Positions 20,029 through 32,470 of a DNA stretch of 64,000 nucleotides are shown here, piece by piece; within the stretch, counting starts at the first letter, position 1, and the number at the start of each line of letters is the position of its first letter. The notes under the pieces were generated by a model, which searched no databases, was not told the origin of the DNA, and worked only from the letters and a program-made list of their open reading frames with translations. The DNA comes from Metaphire vulgaris (taxonomy: Eukaryota; Annelida; Clitellata; Crassiclitellata; Megascolecidae): positions 24,605,908-24,669,907 of the forward strand of contig CM030832.1 of assembly GCA_018105865.1 (NCBI GenBank). The letters are read 5' to 3'. The translations under genes and the position numbers were made by a program.

Positions 20029-23000
20029 CTGCAATAATAACAAGTAACATTGACAGGATTATGTGTCTTTGTCTATACATAATTTATTTGTGTATACGGT
20101 ATATGCATCGTGTCCCTTATAAAGAACCAATGCATTATTCAGCACAACCTTACTAGCGCTGAACAGGGCCACATTAAGGCTTAGGCAGTTTAGGCACTGC
20201 CTAAGGGCGAAAGATTTGTAGGGGCGAAATAAACAAGGGGACGACCAAAATTTTGAGGCGTGTTTTTTGATAGAATAATGAACGAATGAATATAATTCAA
20301 TATTCCTTTCTTTTCTTTGCTATTCTTGGCATAAATAATAGCGGGCTGCATGATGTCACTGACATGAGCACTGTTGTTGTCGTAATTCTAATCTTGTTAG
20401 CAATAACACATAGACAAATTTTAGAGGGCACTTTCATATTTTAACAGACTTGCTATTTGTTATGTGAAATGTCGTCTTACGGTTGGCATAACGTATTAGC
20501 GTGTGGCAGTTGCACCGATACCGTAACAGACTACAGACGTCCGTATGGAATGGGCGAAAATTCAAATCTGCCTAGGGGGTCCAAAAATCTAAAGATGGCC
20601 CTGGTGCTGAAGCGAATTTTAAAATGTTTTTAGTTTTTTGTATCAGAACCCAATTAAATACCTAAGTAAATCTGAGCTTGGTTCTTAATAAACCAACTTT
20701 AATAATGCATCAGTTAGCAGACTAGTCAAAGAGCTTTGACAAATTTACTCACTGTCGAATTAGATTTAAAATAAGTAAATGTGTTCAGCAAAAATGTTAA
20801 CATTTCAGTTCAAACTTATTTTAGGCAACGTATTTTAACCTACGTAACTTTTACCGTATACGTACTATATGTGTTTTATCATCAGACCATCGTCACTTCA
20901 CGTTTGGGCACATTGTGCGCTCACCTGCAACCATATCATCCAATGCAGCCCTGATTTATACAGTACAATAAGGCCAGAAACAACATCCCATCTGTCCAGA
21001 ATTGGCGAAGACTCAGGGATATCCACCTTAATCTTGATGCAACAGTTACAAGAACATCAGCGCCCTGTTGAGAATCTAATTTCAAGTAAAGGTAATCAAT
21101 CATGGGAGAAGCGATAAGTTTAGGCAAAATAAATTATTTTTTGCAATGTTATCGAGTCCTTGCGTACAAGCAAAGCTGGATCAAGTGCTTGACACCTATG
21201 ATATGTGGCGACCCCGCCGGCTCGCGGTCTCGTAGCGCGGCCGGCGGTCGGGCGGCCCCAACGCCCGCTCGGTCTCTCGATCGCCATCAGCCGCCGACTC
21301 TGCCTGATCGGCGGCGTCACTTTTCCTTTCCGGCTCTCCGACATCAGAGGAGGTGTCCGCGGCTGCCGGGCAGGCAGCACACTGAGGACGGCCGATCCTC
21401 AACGTAGGGTTCTCGTTTCCCTCCTCTGATTCTCTATCCGTTCCGGCACCGGTCTCGTCCGAGAGACCCTTTAAGTTAACTCGTGCCTCTTATCGCTGGC
21501 CACCGCTTGGTCTCGGCGCCTTAAGCGATTTCGATAGGTATTCCTGGTCTCTGGCTTTGACTTGGCCCCACGTCTCTTCATTCTCGGCAATTTAGCCGTT
21601 TCCGCTCTCTTATAGACAGGCGGCGTTGTCTCTAGCCTGTTGCGGCTTCTTAGTACGCTTTCACCAAACCCGAGGTTATCCGTGCCTGAATGGACGGCGG
21701 TCCACTCTTTCTTTGGCCGTCGATTCACCCAAACTGTCTCCCCGCGCCTTCACGATAGGCGGGCGTCTGTCTCCTCCCTTGGCTCAGAATTGACCTCCTG
21801 GGCACTAACGTGACCTCAGGTAGGCGAGGTTCATCACAGCCAAGGCTCACCTTCACGGACAGTGCGCTGAGACTCCGGCGTCACAGCGACTTTCAAAGAC
21901 ACGAACACAACTTGCCTTTATTGGTTTATTTTTATTTATTTATTAATAAACCAAGCAACAATGACAACAATGGCTACAGTGGCAACACTGGTAACACGGA
22001 CAAAGACGCGGTAGCTAGACGCAGTCCGGACAGCCACAATAACTAGCGTCAACGGAAGTGCAATCAATAGCCTTTGATACGTCAGTATGAAACGATAAGC
22101 TTTAGCACTTTAAACGGGCTCCAAATACTCGCTTTCAATCGCTGTGCTTTCTTTACTCTATCGCTTCACAGTATAAGCGAGCATAGTACGAAATCCTCAT
22201 GTCATGACAATAACTAAAATTTTCAGAGTTTTGAAACTTTTTGACGGACACTTAGGCGGATTTTTCGTCAGCAGTCTGTATTTTCGCGTAGTTGCCGTCA
22301 ATAGGAAAAAGTAGGGACTGGCTTAAGAACGTTTTCCTTAGCGGTGAGCAGGGGCTTCGTCTACGGCTAAGCGACGCGGCAATAGCTCCTGCCAGCTGGG
22401 TGCGCGTCTCAAGCGGACTTTAGTTCCAACAGCCGCCTGCGTCCGCCTCCTGACGCGGGCTACATAAATTCCCATATTTCGGAGATTTTCGATTTTTAGA
22501 ACCAGCCCTTGAGGGCGCTCGCTCCCAAATGTCCCTATCGACGCGTTTTATCCGCCAGAAAGTTCAACTTCGGACCCACCCCCCTAGCGTCGTCGGCAGC
22601 GGCGAAGGGCGCTTCGCCGCCGGCGACGCGCATCGCCGTCAGGACCTTGTTCCCCGGGCGCCGCTCTTTAGGCGGAATTTCAAGCTGTAGGGCCACGTCC
22701 GCTTAGATGCCGTCAGAGCAGGGAAACCTAGGCAGTGGTGTCGTCGTTATCGGTGGTAAGCGACCCCGTCTACGGGCCCAGCCCTTCGCTAACCACCCCT
22801 GGTAGCCCGGGCGCCGGTGTTCGGGCGTACGCATCGACTACACAGCCGGCCGACCGCTGCCGCTCTCTCTCCTTCTTTCCATCGCTCCAACCGTCTGTTC
22901 CCTTCGTCAGCAGCCAGCCAGCCGCCGTCTCCGCGCAGCCTCTGTCAACAGGCGACGATCGTTCAGCGGCCAAACTCTCTACTTGCTAAAGACCGAAGGC

Positions 23001-23258
23001 TCTCCCGGGAACCTATATAATCGTTGCCGGTTTTTATAGCCCATCTCTCGGTCTTTGGGCGGCCGTGGCGATTCTAAAATTTTTACCGAAGCCTTAGCGT
23101 CTTAGCCTAGCGCGTGCTCTGTCCGTTTTACATGAATTAAAACTTTATTAATTAATCCAAATTAGTACAAAATACATTATTATAACGCTAATTAATTAGA
23201 TTAAATTATTAACTAACAAGTTTATACAGTTAAGCAATCAATAATAATAATAATAGCC

Positions 23259-23317
<59 letters not shown>

Positions 23318-26300
23318 TCTGTGGCACATGGTCGCCACAGATAGATGTATAAAACGAGAAAATATGACGCATTGAACGAAGGTTTTGACATCACAAAAGA
23401 AACTGGTGAATGAATGTGCACTCGGGACAGACGACTATATTATCTTCAGATCGAAAGTAAACGAAATGTTGGATATACATTATACACTATAATACAGTAT
23501 AACTCGAAGGTTGCGGGTTGCAAGAGTCCATCCAAAAGAAGAAAAGTTAACTTCAACAACAATAATAACAGGTCCAGTAAAATCATCCACCTCCGAATGC
23601 GATTCAAATACTGAGAGTGAATTCAAAGAGTCGGAAAATTCAGACGAACAGAGCACAACTAAAAGAAACTAGTTTCCGTTTCCGGTAGACTTTCGTTTTC
23701 TGCACTTTTTGTGCCAAACAAGAGGGCTGAATTCCTGGTCGTCGGTTTACTCTGTCCTTTGAATTTTCCCGATTGTTCTGAGCGTTTTCGGTCGGTCGTT
23801 ATCGTCAAATCCGCCATCTTGTCCGCCACAATGGCTACCATCGCCAACAAGTGTTTGCGTGTCTGGAATGTCGACCTTCCTGACAATTGTACGACTAGAT
23901 CGACTGTTGCTTCAGTCTTCACCGGAATTTTCCGTCTTCTTCGGATCTGACGAGTTCGGATGCGGAAACCTACTCAGCGACGGATTTCTCTCCCGGAAGA
24001 CCGCCTCATGGGAATTCAACGCAGGATTATCCACGACGCGAATTCCGTTTACCATAGGTCGGTCTATCAATATCTTCTTCCGTCCTTCGCTGGAGTCTCT
24101 GTGCTGGTAAAAAACATCCTGCGGAAGGCCGCTCTCTTAGGAATTCACCGAGTGGATTTTCAAGATCGTCTTCCAATCCGTAGAGGCGTCAACGCTATCA
24201 ACAGTGTTTCTGACGTTGGATTGGCCATGCCAATAGCGTTAACCGCAGCGGGTGCGCTTCTGAGCGACTCTTAATTAAGACTGAAGAGGCGCTATATAAA
24301 ACTCTATTATATTACATTACAAAGCCGAACCTGCAATAAAATTAGTAGCATCACTAAAATTATCAACCGACAAATCAGCAGCCGTGTGTTGACAGCTATT
24401 CTCAAAAGCGCTGATCTTGAGATATCTTCACAATCAGGCATTTATAGATCTACATAATTTTTATATATAATAATATTACTGTTCCTATACTTATAGATGA
24501 AATGAATAAAGCATTACAGTCAGAGAACTGGTCTGTCCATTTTGAAAGTAAACGAGTCGATAGCCAAAAATATCAAAGAATAGACTAGTATTGAAGAAGG
24601 TTCGAGGAGAAGTGGAAAAACGGATAGTGTATTCAAATGAATAAAGGAACAGTACAACGATGATTATTAGCGATATAAGGCATGTGAACAGAGCTTTAAG
24701 GAATGGAATTGTCACTCAAAAAAGTTGAAAAATGTTTACACAAAAATTGGAAGAACCACAATTCATTGGTTGTTAACATTCTATTCTTGGCCGAGTGCTT
24801 CGTGTAGTAAAGGATTATCAAGTTGGAGGAAACAGGATATGTCCCAATATTGACTATCCCTTATTTAGCTCAGAACTTGTACACAACTACGAAGAACTCA
24901 AGATTCATTTCGTGAACGGCAGCGAAGAGGCAACAGGATGGCGTCACGATATCAAGTCCTTATTTCACTTCATTCGAGTTTTCCGCTTTCTGGACGACAA
25001 TGTCCTTGAGATGAATAGTCCGAGGTGAATGGTTCGAAGATGAAAAGTCCGCATACAATAACAAGAAATAAACAGATAGGAATGTTGTTGAACGAGAAAA
25101 AAGAGTCGTGTGGAGAGGGAGTTGTTGCATTTGTCGAAATATTGGTAGACGTTTCAACCTCATCCTTGTAGTTAAAATTTAAAGCCTGTAGTGAAATTGG
25201 ACGCCTCAAAAATGGACAAACGACACATTTAGAGGGAAACGGCGTTTAGCAATACAGAGAGTGATTTGACCCGATTCGCAGCAGATATAGTATCAGCCCT
25301 TTGGGAGACAAACAGAAGCGAGAGACAACCATCTCTGCTATCCCTTGTAGTGACATAATAATGCATGGCTGCAAATTTGATCGAATCATAGCAATTTCTT
25401 TACGATGCCTGACTGCACCTACAAAGAAACTTATGTATTCATTAATCACACGACAACTAACCCGCGTTTCCAGAATAAGCTCCAATTGTGAGCCTGTATT
25501 TGTCCGTAGACGAACTTATATTCAATGTAGAATATTCCGCGTATCTTGTATTTCCTGCGAAATCTCCCATATCAATTCGCAGTTTGTATCGTTTCTTTGA
25601 CGTCATAAGATGAAGGAAATCATTGCCTAAACAAAATGCTTTGACTCTAGGAATGTCAAAAGCTTAAATGATCGGTTCAATTCTTTGTTTGCAAAGCGTG
25701 AACTACACTGGCTTACATGCTGTATTTATAACGGTAGCATTATGATCATTTGCATTATCATGTCGTCAGAACAAGAATATGTGGACACACCATTAGCGAA
25801 GCCACGGGGAATCCATATTGCTCGAAATATTTGCAACTGGAACACCACAGCTCAACATCTATTTCCAATAAGCCTATTGCTCAAAGTTTTTGTGACTGAG
25901 CTCTGCCCCAGACCCCGCTGAATGAACTGGAAAGCATTTTCTTATGGTGAATGATTGCCAATATGTTGTTATAGTCTAATATTTATTATTTGTATTTTGG
26001 GGACTTGTCATTATTACCCGATTCCGTGGTTCACTTATAACCGTCTAAGAGGGCCCGTGGTTAGGCGCACCCGAAAGTGCCTATTACCACGTAGTAGGCA
26101 TAGGAGTCATAAGATTTCCATTGTTACTAATGGACGCTTACATACAACGGAAGACGGAATGTGGGCCGGTTTTAAAAAGTTTGAACATCCCTACCCTAAA
26201 AGATAACCTACGGCGCGTGACGTGTAGCACTGTAACCCATTGATGACTTGTCAGAAAACGATTGATTGCCAGCGATTTTTGGTCAATTTGAAGCAACATG

Positions 26301-26327
26301 CGATGCTTACGCAGCGTTTAATCATGT

Positions 26328-26370
<43 letters not shown>

Positions 26371-29300
26371 ACATCATCAACAACATCATAATCAAAGGCT
26401 AAAAGTCAAGCAACAATGGCTACTTAGCCGAGCACTCAGCAAAGTTGCCAGCTAATTTTTCTCTATTCGTGTCTCATAATAAATCTTCAACATCATACTC
26501 AATGTCACAATTTTTATGAATTAGCGAAAGATTATATCTTCGAAATGATAATTTTTTCCTGAAAATTGCAATGAAGTACAATAGCTGGCTGAATTTTTAT
26601 GCATCGTCTTCACGATGTTAGTTTTGTTACATCTATTAGTTGCGTTTGCCTTTATACCACAACATATCATTTTTATTCATCTTATTTACCGAGCCAGAAT
26701 TCGTTGTTTGCGTTTCCAAAGCCATTTGCATAATCGTTCCATCCGCGATAAAAGTCTTCACTGCCATCTTTTCGTCTCTGAAAAACCTAGTTTACAGCCA
26801 CATCATCAGTAGATTTTCAGAAATTTATATTATTAGAACATTTCTTCTTATCTTTAGTCAATTTCAAGCAACAAGCGATGCTTACTCAGCTACATAAAAA
26901 CGCAGCGTTTAATAATGTAAAAGTCTCTGTGTTAGGCTATATAAAGGAACATTCGGTCATCACTTTACCCAAATGGAGATAGGATATTTTGTGATCACAT
27001 TTTGTTACATGCATTCTTCAATCTCATAGTTCTTATGGTCGAGCACTTCCAGGAGAGGGCCGAATACGGTCCATAGGGTGTTGCCAGGCGTTGTACAAGG
27101 ATGTCCTGGTCAACAGAATCGAAAGTCGCTGAGAGGTCAAGAAGACATAATAGAGCATTCCGACCGTTGGCTGTGGCATCGACAATATGACTGAAGACGA
27201 TTAGAATGGCGTCTCAGTCGAATGACCCTGATGATAGGCTGACTGATTCTTGGGCATGAGTCTATTCGCTGCCAAGTAAGAGACGAGTTGCTTGTTAGCG
27301 ATCTTCTTTAAAAACTTTGAGAGGCAGGAGGTTTGGAGACTGGACGGTAGTTGGCGGCCTCTTTTAATCTTGCTGGTGGACCCGATACCGACGTACTAGT
27401 TGCACCTTGGTAAATCCGCCAATGCATAAACGCCTCAATATTCGCATATGACCGCACTATATTGAAATATCCGCATCTATGCAAGGTAAAAGGTCAAGTG
27501 GGAGCACAACAGGGACATTTCCGCACTTGTATCCGCATTCTAAGACCTGTGAGTTTTGTATATTTTCCCGAAAAATACCCGCATTAAACCGACCATTTTT
27601 ATACAATATCGTATTAGGAATACCATGCAAACGTTTACTGACTTACTGTCCATCCACTACTTGTGGTTGTCATATCACAAAATGCGTTGGCGTAATATCT
27701 CTTCTGTTGATCAACAACGAAAATTCTGTACACCCCATTCGCGGTGTATCCGTTGAGTTTAATAGTAGAACAGTCACATATTGTAATATTTTCTTGGCAA
27801 TAATCTAAAAATTGTCAAAGTTCCAATTTTACTTGTTTTCATTTGAGACACATATTTAGGCCCTGAATATGAAATACTATTAGGAAAACATAATCTAGTC
27901 AACAACAATGCTGCATTTCAGATAAACAAGTGTTTCCAACACTCAGTCATTCGCGCACGATAAGGTCTAATTAAGAGACCACTTTGCGAAAGCACTCGTT
28001 AAACTGGAGCCGAAGTCGCAGGGCAACAAAGAATTCTGTTATACTGTACCTATTATAGTACATGCTACTGAAGCTATCTGTTCGAATAAGACCACTTTAA
28101 ATAATTTGGATCGATTTATACAGCAAGCTGTGTGCAAAATCTTTGACGTATATGGTAAAGTAACAATAGACAGTACTCGTGAAATGATTGGATTGAATCC
28201 AATACATCTATAATATTAAGATCCTTGCTCTGTATGTCTCTCTGTTACCTTCAAGCGTTCTGATTGGTTGGCTGTGTGAGCGTTCTGATTGGTTGGCTGT
28301 GTGACGTTCTCATTCGTTACCTTCAAGCGTTCTGATTGGTTGGCTGAGTGAGCGTTCTGATTGGTCGTTCTGGAACCTTAGGCTTCGCGAAGCGAACGGC
28401 GACGAGAAGCGAACGGCGACGCGAAGCGAACGGCGACGCGAAGCGAACGGCGACGCGAAGCGAACGGCGACGCGAAGTGAACGGCTTCGCGAAGCAAACG
28501 GCCACGCGAAGCGAACGGCCACGCGAAGCGAACGGCCACGCGAAGCGAACGGCCACGCGAAGCGAACGGCAGCGCGAAGCGTTTGACGAAGCGTACGTTG
28601 CAGCGTCATAGTGTGTACAACTCGCGAAGCGAACGGCGACGCGAAGCGAACGGCGACGCGAAGCGAACGGCGACGCGAAGCGAACGGCCACGCGAAGCGA
28701 ACGGCCACGCGAAGCGAACGGCCAAGCGTTTGACGAAGCGTTTGCAGCGTCATAGTGTGTACAACTCGCGAAGCGAACGGCGACGCTGAAGAACGGCCAC
28801 GCGAAGCGAACGGCCACGCGAAGCGAACGGCCACGCGAAGCGAACGGACACGCGAAGCGAACGGCCACGCGAAGCGTTTGACGAAGCGTACGTTGCAGCG
28901 TCAGAGCTTGGCTACGTGGCGTATGCACATCATTGAAACGTTGTTCAGCAGCATGAATTCAATGACTGAGTTTTAGTATTATCCTGCACTGCGAGCGAAG
29001 CGAGCATCTTTCTACTGATATTGTTAAGAATCGTCAACCCTCTTTTACACTTCGGTACTCTAAGAAACCACTGTATTTTGTCAATTGCATAATCACAGAA
29101 TGTGTAATTGTTAGTTAAGAATGATGTTTATCTTATTTTATATGCGTTTTCGAATATAGATTTCCACAATGCTTAGATGGTGATGCTGATGATGATTGCT
29201 GAGCTCCGCTTATTATGAAATTGACGTTAAGTTTATCGAATTTTTAGATAATTTATACCTTAATTTAGTAATATACAGTAGAATATTGTTATTACGATTA

Positions 29301-29714
29301 AATTTGTTACTTTTTAAAAAGTAATTCTACAGTTTCACAATTTATCCAGGTGGGTGCAATTGCACGCTACTCACTAATGGATTAAATATGAGATGACACA
29401 ATATCAACCATCACAGGAATCACTGTGGGTTTCCGCAAAATATAATAGGAATGGCGTATAATTAATTAATCAAAGATTAAAACTTTTGGGAAAACAGCTT
29501 AACCTAGAAACTGAGCACATTTGATCCATTCACTTTACATTTAAGTCGGTTTTATTTTTAAGCAATAGAATAGAAATGAATAGTAGGCCTATGCATTAAG
29601 TATTTTATCACCTATCCATCGTATCCATTAACACTGAACTCTTACTAACATGCGTTGAGTGACATTTTGACCGCAACAGTAAAATGGTTCCAATTTTAGC
29701 AATTTTAGACAGAC

Positions 29715-29781
<67 letters not shown>

Positions 29782-30604
29782 TGATTTTAAGTGGCTTAGG
29801 AGGCTAAGTAAGCCTGTGTGAAAACCACTGAAATAAAACTAACTCGCACCTCGTCCAAACTACTCCATTTGTCCACAACCCTTATAGGCCTACTCAAAAA
29901 AATTCTTTCTTGTGTTGGTGAAATGTTCTAAGTTGTGGCTACTTTGAAATCTGCGTTCTACTGTAATACATGACAAACATTGTTCCTCTCATAATTCGTC
30001 TCATAAGAAAATGAATAAGTTAAGTTATCAACTTACCGACAGTGTCGTTTCTTTGCTCACCATTAGACATTACGTTTTGAATAGTTTCATTCGCCAGATT
30101 GAGAACAGCATTGAGTTTTTCGTTGACTTCATCAATAACAGCTGTAAAGTTCTCATGGATTGTTTGTAATTTCAATTCATTATCTCTAAAAGATCTCACC
30201 ATGCTTTCATTCATCGTCTGAATTCTCTCGCCAATTCTTTCCAATTTCATTGAGGTGTTGTGATATATATCTTTCATAATCTGCGTATGCTTTTCTAACT
30301 CTTGTAATAGTTTTTTGTCACCATTCTCATAGGCTTGTGATAAATTCTTCAATACCGCTACTAAATTCTCATCGTGTTCCTCCAGACATCTAACAATGGT
30401 TCTACTATCATTCACCTCAAGGTTTCCAAATGTAGAAAACAATTGCTCACCTAAAATTCTCAATTTAAGATCGTGTTCATCAAGACTTCTCATTAGGTCT
30501 TCGTCTGATTCTGAACCTTCGTATGTCGACACTGTGCATTGCCCATTCACTAACAATGTGCTACAGCATAGAAAATGTACGAGGCAAAGAAGGAAAGTCG
30601 CCAT
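19763..30604 (-). CDS. Secreted coiled-coil fibrinogen-related protein (FReD lectin-like)
   Basis: Five exons on the minus strand: 30604-30037, 27804-27647, 26786-26690, 25626-25462, 20028-19763; 1254 nt, 417 aa plus stop, every junction in phase (1,0,1,1). Seen: signal peptide [20 protein letters not shown]; residues ~30-185 charged, heptad-like ([27 protein letters not shown]), predicted coiled coil with several N-glycosylation sequons; then a full fibrinogen C domain of ~225 residues: [62 protein letters not shown], the Ca site [29 protein letters not shown]. Family role: extracellular oligomer binding acetylated or sugar ligands, as in ficolins, tachylectins and FREPs; ligand not known here. 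GGGW is SSGW in this protein. Start: ATG 30602-30604 heads the signal peptide. A minus-strand ATTAAA lies ~95 bp past the stop. Confidence 0.92.
20164..20603. mobile_element. hAT element (CAGGGCC family), non-autonomous
   Basis: 440 bp; ends CAGGGCCACATTAAGGC / AAGATGGCCCTG; flanks GCGCTGAA/GTGCTGAA (7 of 8). Termini match the hAT end at 63164 (CAGGGCCGGATTAAGCC). Lies in FReD intron 4. Confidence 0.85.
20612..21203. other. FReD intron 4, nothing recognised
   Basis: Short frames on both strands without recognisable domain. Confidence 0.4.
21208..21581 (-). pseudogene. Gag-like or ORF1-like frame in copy A
   Basis: Begins [14 protein letters not shown], basic [16 protein letters not shown], then after a 4-bp insertion near 21475 continues in another frame with [29 protein letters not shown] and [10 protein letters not shown]. 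The same protein is traceable at 42191-42572. Not matched to a known family; only the conservation between copies supports it. Confidence 0.45.
23236..23318. repeat. (AAT)n microsatellite
   Basis: Nearly pure AAT run inside copy A, absent from copy B. Confidence 0.95.
23640..24330 (+). repeat. Possible repeat with broken coding frame, unidentified
   Basis: Overlapping open frames of 79, 83 and 104 codons on + with higher GC than flanks, ending in 'aggcgctatataaaact' and an ATTATATTAC tail, the style of a LINE 3' end. No motif recognised in the peptides (for example [19 protein letters not shown]). Confidence 0.3.
24331..25461. other. FReD intron 4, nothing recognised
   Basis: AT-rich intron sequence between the repeat at 23.6-24.3 kb and exon 4. 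Confidence 0.45.
25462..25626 (-). CDS. FReD gene exon 4
   Basis: [20 protein letters not shown] to [13 protein letters not shown]; acceptor tgtttag, donor GCGG|gttagt. Confidence 0.92.
26326..26400. repeat. (CAT)n microsatellite
   Basis: ATC/CAT run with interruptions in FReD intron 3. Confidence 0.9.
26690..26786 (-). CDS. FReD gene exon 3
   Basis: [19 protein letters not shown] to NEFWLG; acceptor aaactag, donor CTCG|gtaaat. Classic P1/P2 junctions of fibrinogen domains (WTV.FQRR, FWLG). Confidence 0.93.
27040..27400 (-). pseudogene. LINE reverse transcriptase fragment, minus strand
   Basis: In FReD intron 2. Minus-strand frames give [33 protein letters not shown] and [11 protein letters not shown] (shifted from the LDLSAAFD box), i.e. 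RT motifs upstream of and at the first catalytic Asp of CR1/L2-type LINEs; several frame breaks. Confidence 0.7.
27647..27804 (-). CDS. FReD gene exon 2: N-terminal fibrinogen segment
   Basis: [41 protein letters not shown]; acceptor ttttag, donor ACA|gtaagt. Confidence 0.9.
28207..29015 (+). mobile_element. Non-autonomous Helitron with 17-bp minisatellite
   Basis: 5' end A|TCTATAATATTAAGATCC; 3' end has a hairpin GCGAGCGAAGCGAGC then CTAC|T (CTAG expected). Inside: repeats of CAAGCGTTCTGATTGGTTGGC, then ~30 copies of a 17-bp unit GGCGACGCGAAGCGAAC in three blocks (28384-28590, 28624-28725, 28765-28875) separated by CGTTTGACGAAGCGTACGTT-type spacers. 17 is not a multiple of 3, so all six frames stay open; the 174- and 201-codon frames here are artefacts. 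No Rep/helicase. Confidence 0.8.
29714..29960 (-). repeat. (AAT)n and LINE tail
   Basis: AAT run 29716-29780, then gtgattttaagtggcttagg..aaaaccactga, matching 1990-2033; continues ~150 bases of degraded LINE 3' sequence. Confidence 0.6.
30037..30604 (-). CDS. FReD gene exon 1: signal peptide and coiled coil
   Basis: 189 codons plus one base; donor GTCG|gtaagt. Hydrophobic leader then a long charged helix with sequons (NDS, NLS, NTS, NES, NFT, NET, NDT). Confidence 0.92.
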
Positions 30605-31284
30605 AAGCAATTAAAAATCGAGGTTAGCTTCTGTGGTCTGCAGATAATCACGACTAAAACTAGAGTGATGTGCTAAAACTGCAAAACTAACATTTAACTG
30701 GCTCTCTTGCAAAACCTTGCGATTACTATCATGTTCTCCTGCATGTGGGTCTTAATTTCATTTTGCAGCATCCACTGTTGCCTAAAGTTCATCTATTGCA
30801 GTGTTAGCGCATTGTCCAATCACGTGAAGTGAGTCTTTGCTAAAGATTGATTGCATTTAAATTTTATAAAGGAGGTCGGAAGCCCACATGATCGATGGAA
30901 CGTGATTTCCAGAAGGCAGTGAAATCAGGAAGCTGTATATTCCCAACAATTATGCATTATCTCTCGCGCGTCATTTGATTAATCCCTAGAATTTGGTGAA
31001 ATATGATGACGACTATAATTAAAAGCAAGGAGGAGTCATACTTTCTACAGTAATATAAGGCATCTCCATTCCATAGGGCATGTATCAAGAAATACATTTA
31101 ATCCTTGCAGTCGGTATAATTATTATTGCTGATGTCTTCATCACACGGACAAGGGCCTCGCTCAGTCCTCTGACGTCCGCCCAGGCATGGGTTCTGCCAT
31201 ACTTAAGTCTTATAATTACAGTACATCTAGCGATGGGATGTCACTAAACATGATGGTGCAAAGGAAATCACTTTTTAAATATGG

Positions 31285-31460
31285 GATTTTTAAGGCTACA
31301 ACATAGAAAATGTTCGAGACAAAGAACGAAACCAGACATAATCAATCATAAATAAAATGTAGCTTTATGGCCAGGAACGATGAACTAAAATGCACAACTA
31401 ACATTTAACTGTATCTACAGCCTTGGTATTACTGTTACCTTACTCGCAATGAATAAGATG
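31285..31460 (-). pseudogene. Relic of a duplicated FReD first exon
   Basis: 31285-31340 on the minus strand reads MSGFVLCLEHFLCC, aligned with [14 protein letters not shown] of the FReD signal peptide; flanking sequence (aactaacatttaactg) is also shared with 30685-30705, the region just upstream of the intact gene. No coiled-coil continuation remains. Confidence 0.7.
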
Positions 31461-31894
31461 GACCAACAAATCCCGCTACCTTCCTGTTTTATTGCAGGTA
31501 TTTTTGCAACCAGTGAGTGAAAATAAATGAAATTTGATAAACTTCAGCAGTATGATATCACAAATTCAACCATTTAAGGTTTTCTTTCGAAATCCGAAGT
31601 ACGCCATTTTAGTATGAACCAGGCTACGGATAGGTAGCATTCATCATATGTATGAGCTACTTTACTTGATTGTCAAATTAGTAACTGAAAGTTTCAAAGC
31701 AGTGTCTAAACAGAGTTTCTTTCTTACTTTCTTCTGTTTTGATAGCGTGCTCGTCATGCTTTTTACTTCTTTTATTACAGTATTTATAAAGTAAATTCAA
31801 TAAGTAATTTGTAATAAGATGGCCAAAATATTGAGTGATGATCGTCCAAGCTGTATCCGGACGGAAACCAATATCACAGATTTTCAAGAATTAA
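31461..31894. other. Intergenic, nothing recognised
   Basis: AT-rich; no supported feature. Confidence 0.45.
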
Positions 31895-32470
31895 CTAGAA
31901 AGATGCTCGCTTCGCTCGCAGTGCAGGATAATACTATTGTGGAGAATGTGCATTTCTCGTCTATTGTTACCAGCTACTGGAATCTACGGCGTCATAGCCG
32001 CACGTCTACGGGCAACAGGTTACCTTCGAAACCCTCTTTTGCGATTTATTAACAGCCATCCATCAAATATCTCACTGAAGTACGATCTTAAATAAATTAG
32101 CGCATGAGCGAAAGCTGAAATTAGAAAGCTGGGTCGCGTATTTCAAAAGTTATAGCTGATTTTTGGTTACGTTGATTATGCGCATATACAGTGTCCATCT
32201 ATCACACGGCTTCGCTCTCTCGCGAAGGTTCCAGAACGTACCTTCAAGGTTCCAGAACGACCAATCAGAACGCTCGCCCAGCCAACCAATCAGAACGCTT
32301 GAAGGTAACCAATGAGAACATCACACAGCCAACCAATCAGAACGCTCACACAGCCAAGCAATCGGAACACTTGAACGCTTGAAGGTAACCAATCAGAAAG
32401 CTCACACGGCCAACCAATCAGAACGCTTGAAGGTAACAGAGGCACAGAGGAAGGATTTTAATGTGATAGA
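31895..32470 (-). mobile_element. Non-autonomous Helitron, minus strand
   Basis: Reverse strand starts A|TCTATCACATTAAAATCC (at 32470) and ends with hairpin GCGAGCGAAGCGAGC then CTAG|T (at 31895). Internal CCAATCAGAACGCT-type repeats as in the 28.2-kb copy. Confidence 0.85.

Larger units (their letters stand above)
21204..23339 (-). mobile_element. Long TG..CA element, copy A (solo-LTR-like, GC-rich, with ORF)
   Basis: Starts TGTGGCGACC and ends GGTCGCCACA, with GATA on both sides (a possible 4-bp target duplication). On the minus strand: (ATT)n near its start, TATA-like GGCTATAAAAACC at 23029-23041, a cluster of AATAAA at 21915-21950 followed by a GT-rich stretch, then a basic/acidic reading frame (see 21208-21581). 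Closely related to 40905-42572 on the other strand. A long solo LTR is my first guess; a TIR element is the alternative. Confidence 0.65.

Noticed and set aside
21196..21429. Several overlapping GC-rich frames on the plus strand
   Set aside because: Antisense shadows of the minus-strand frame that is conserved with copy B.
28384..28880. CRISPR-like repeats
   Set aside because: Units are directly abutting with no unique spacers, in a Helitron of a eukaryotic genome.
28310..28976. 174-, 201- and 87-codon open frames on both strands
   Set aside because: They come from a 17-bp tandem repeat without stop words; all frames stay open and the peptides are 17-residue repeats.
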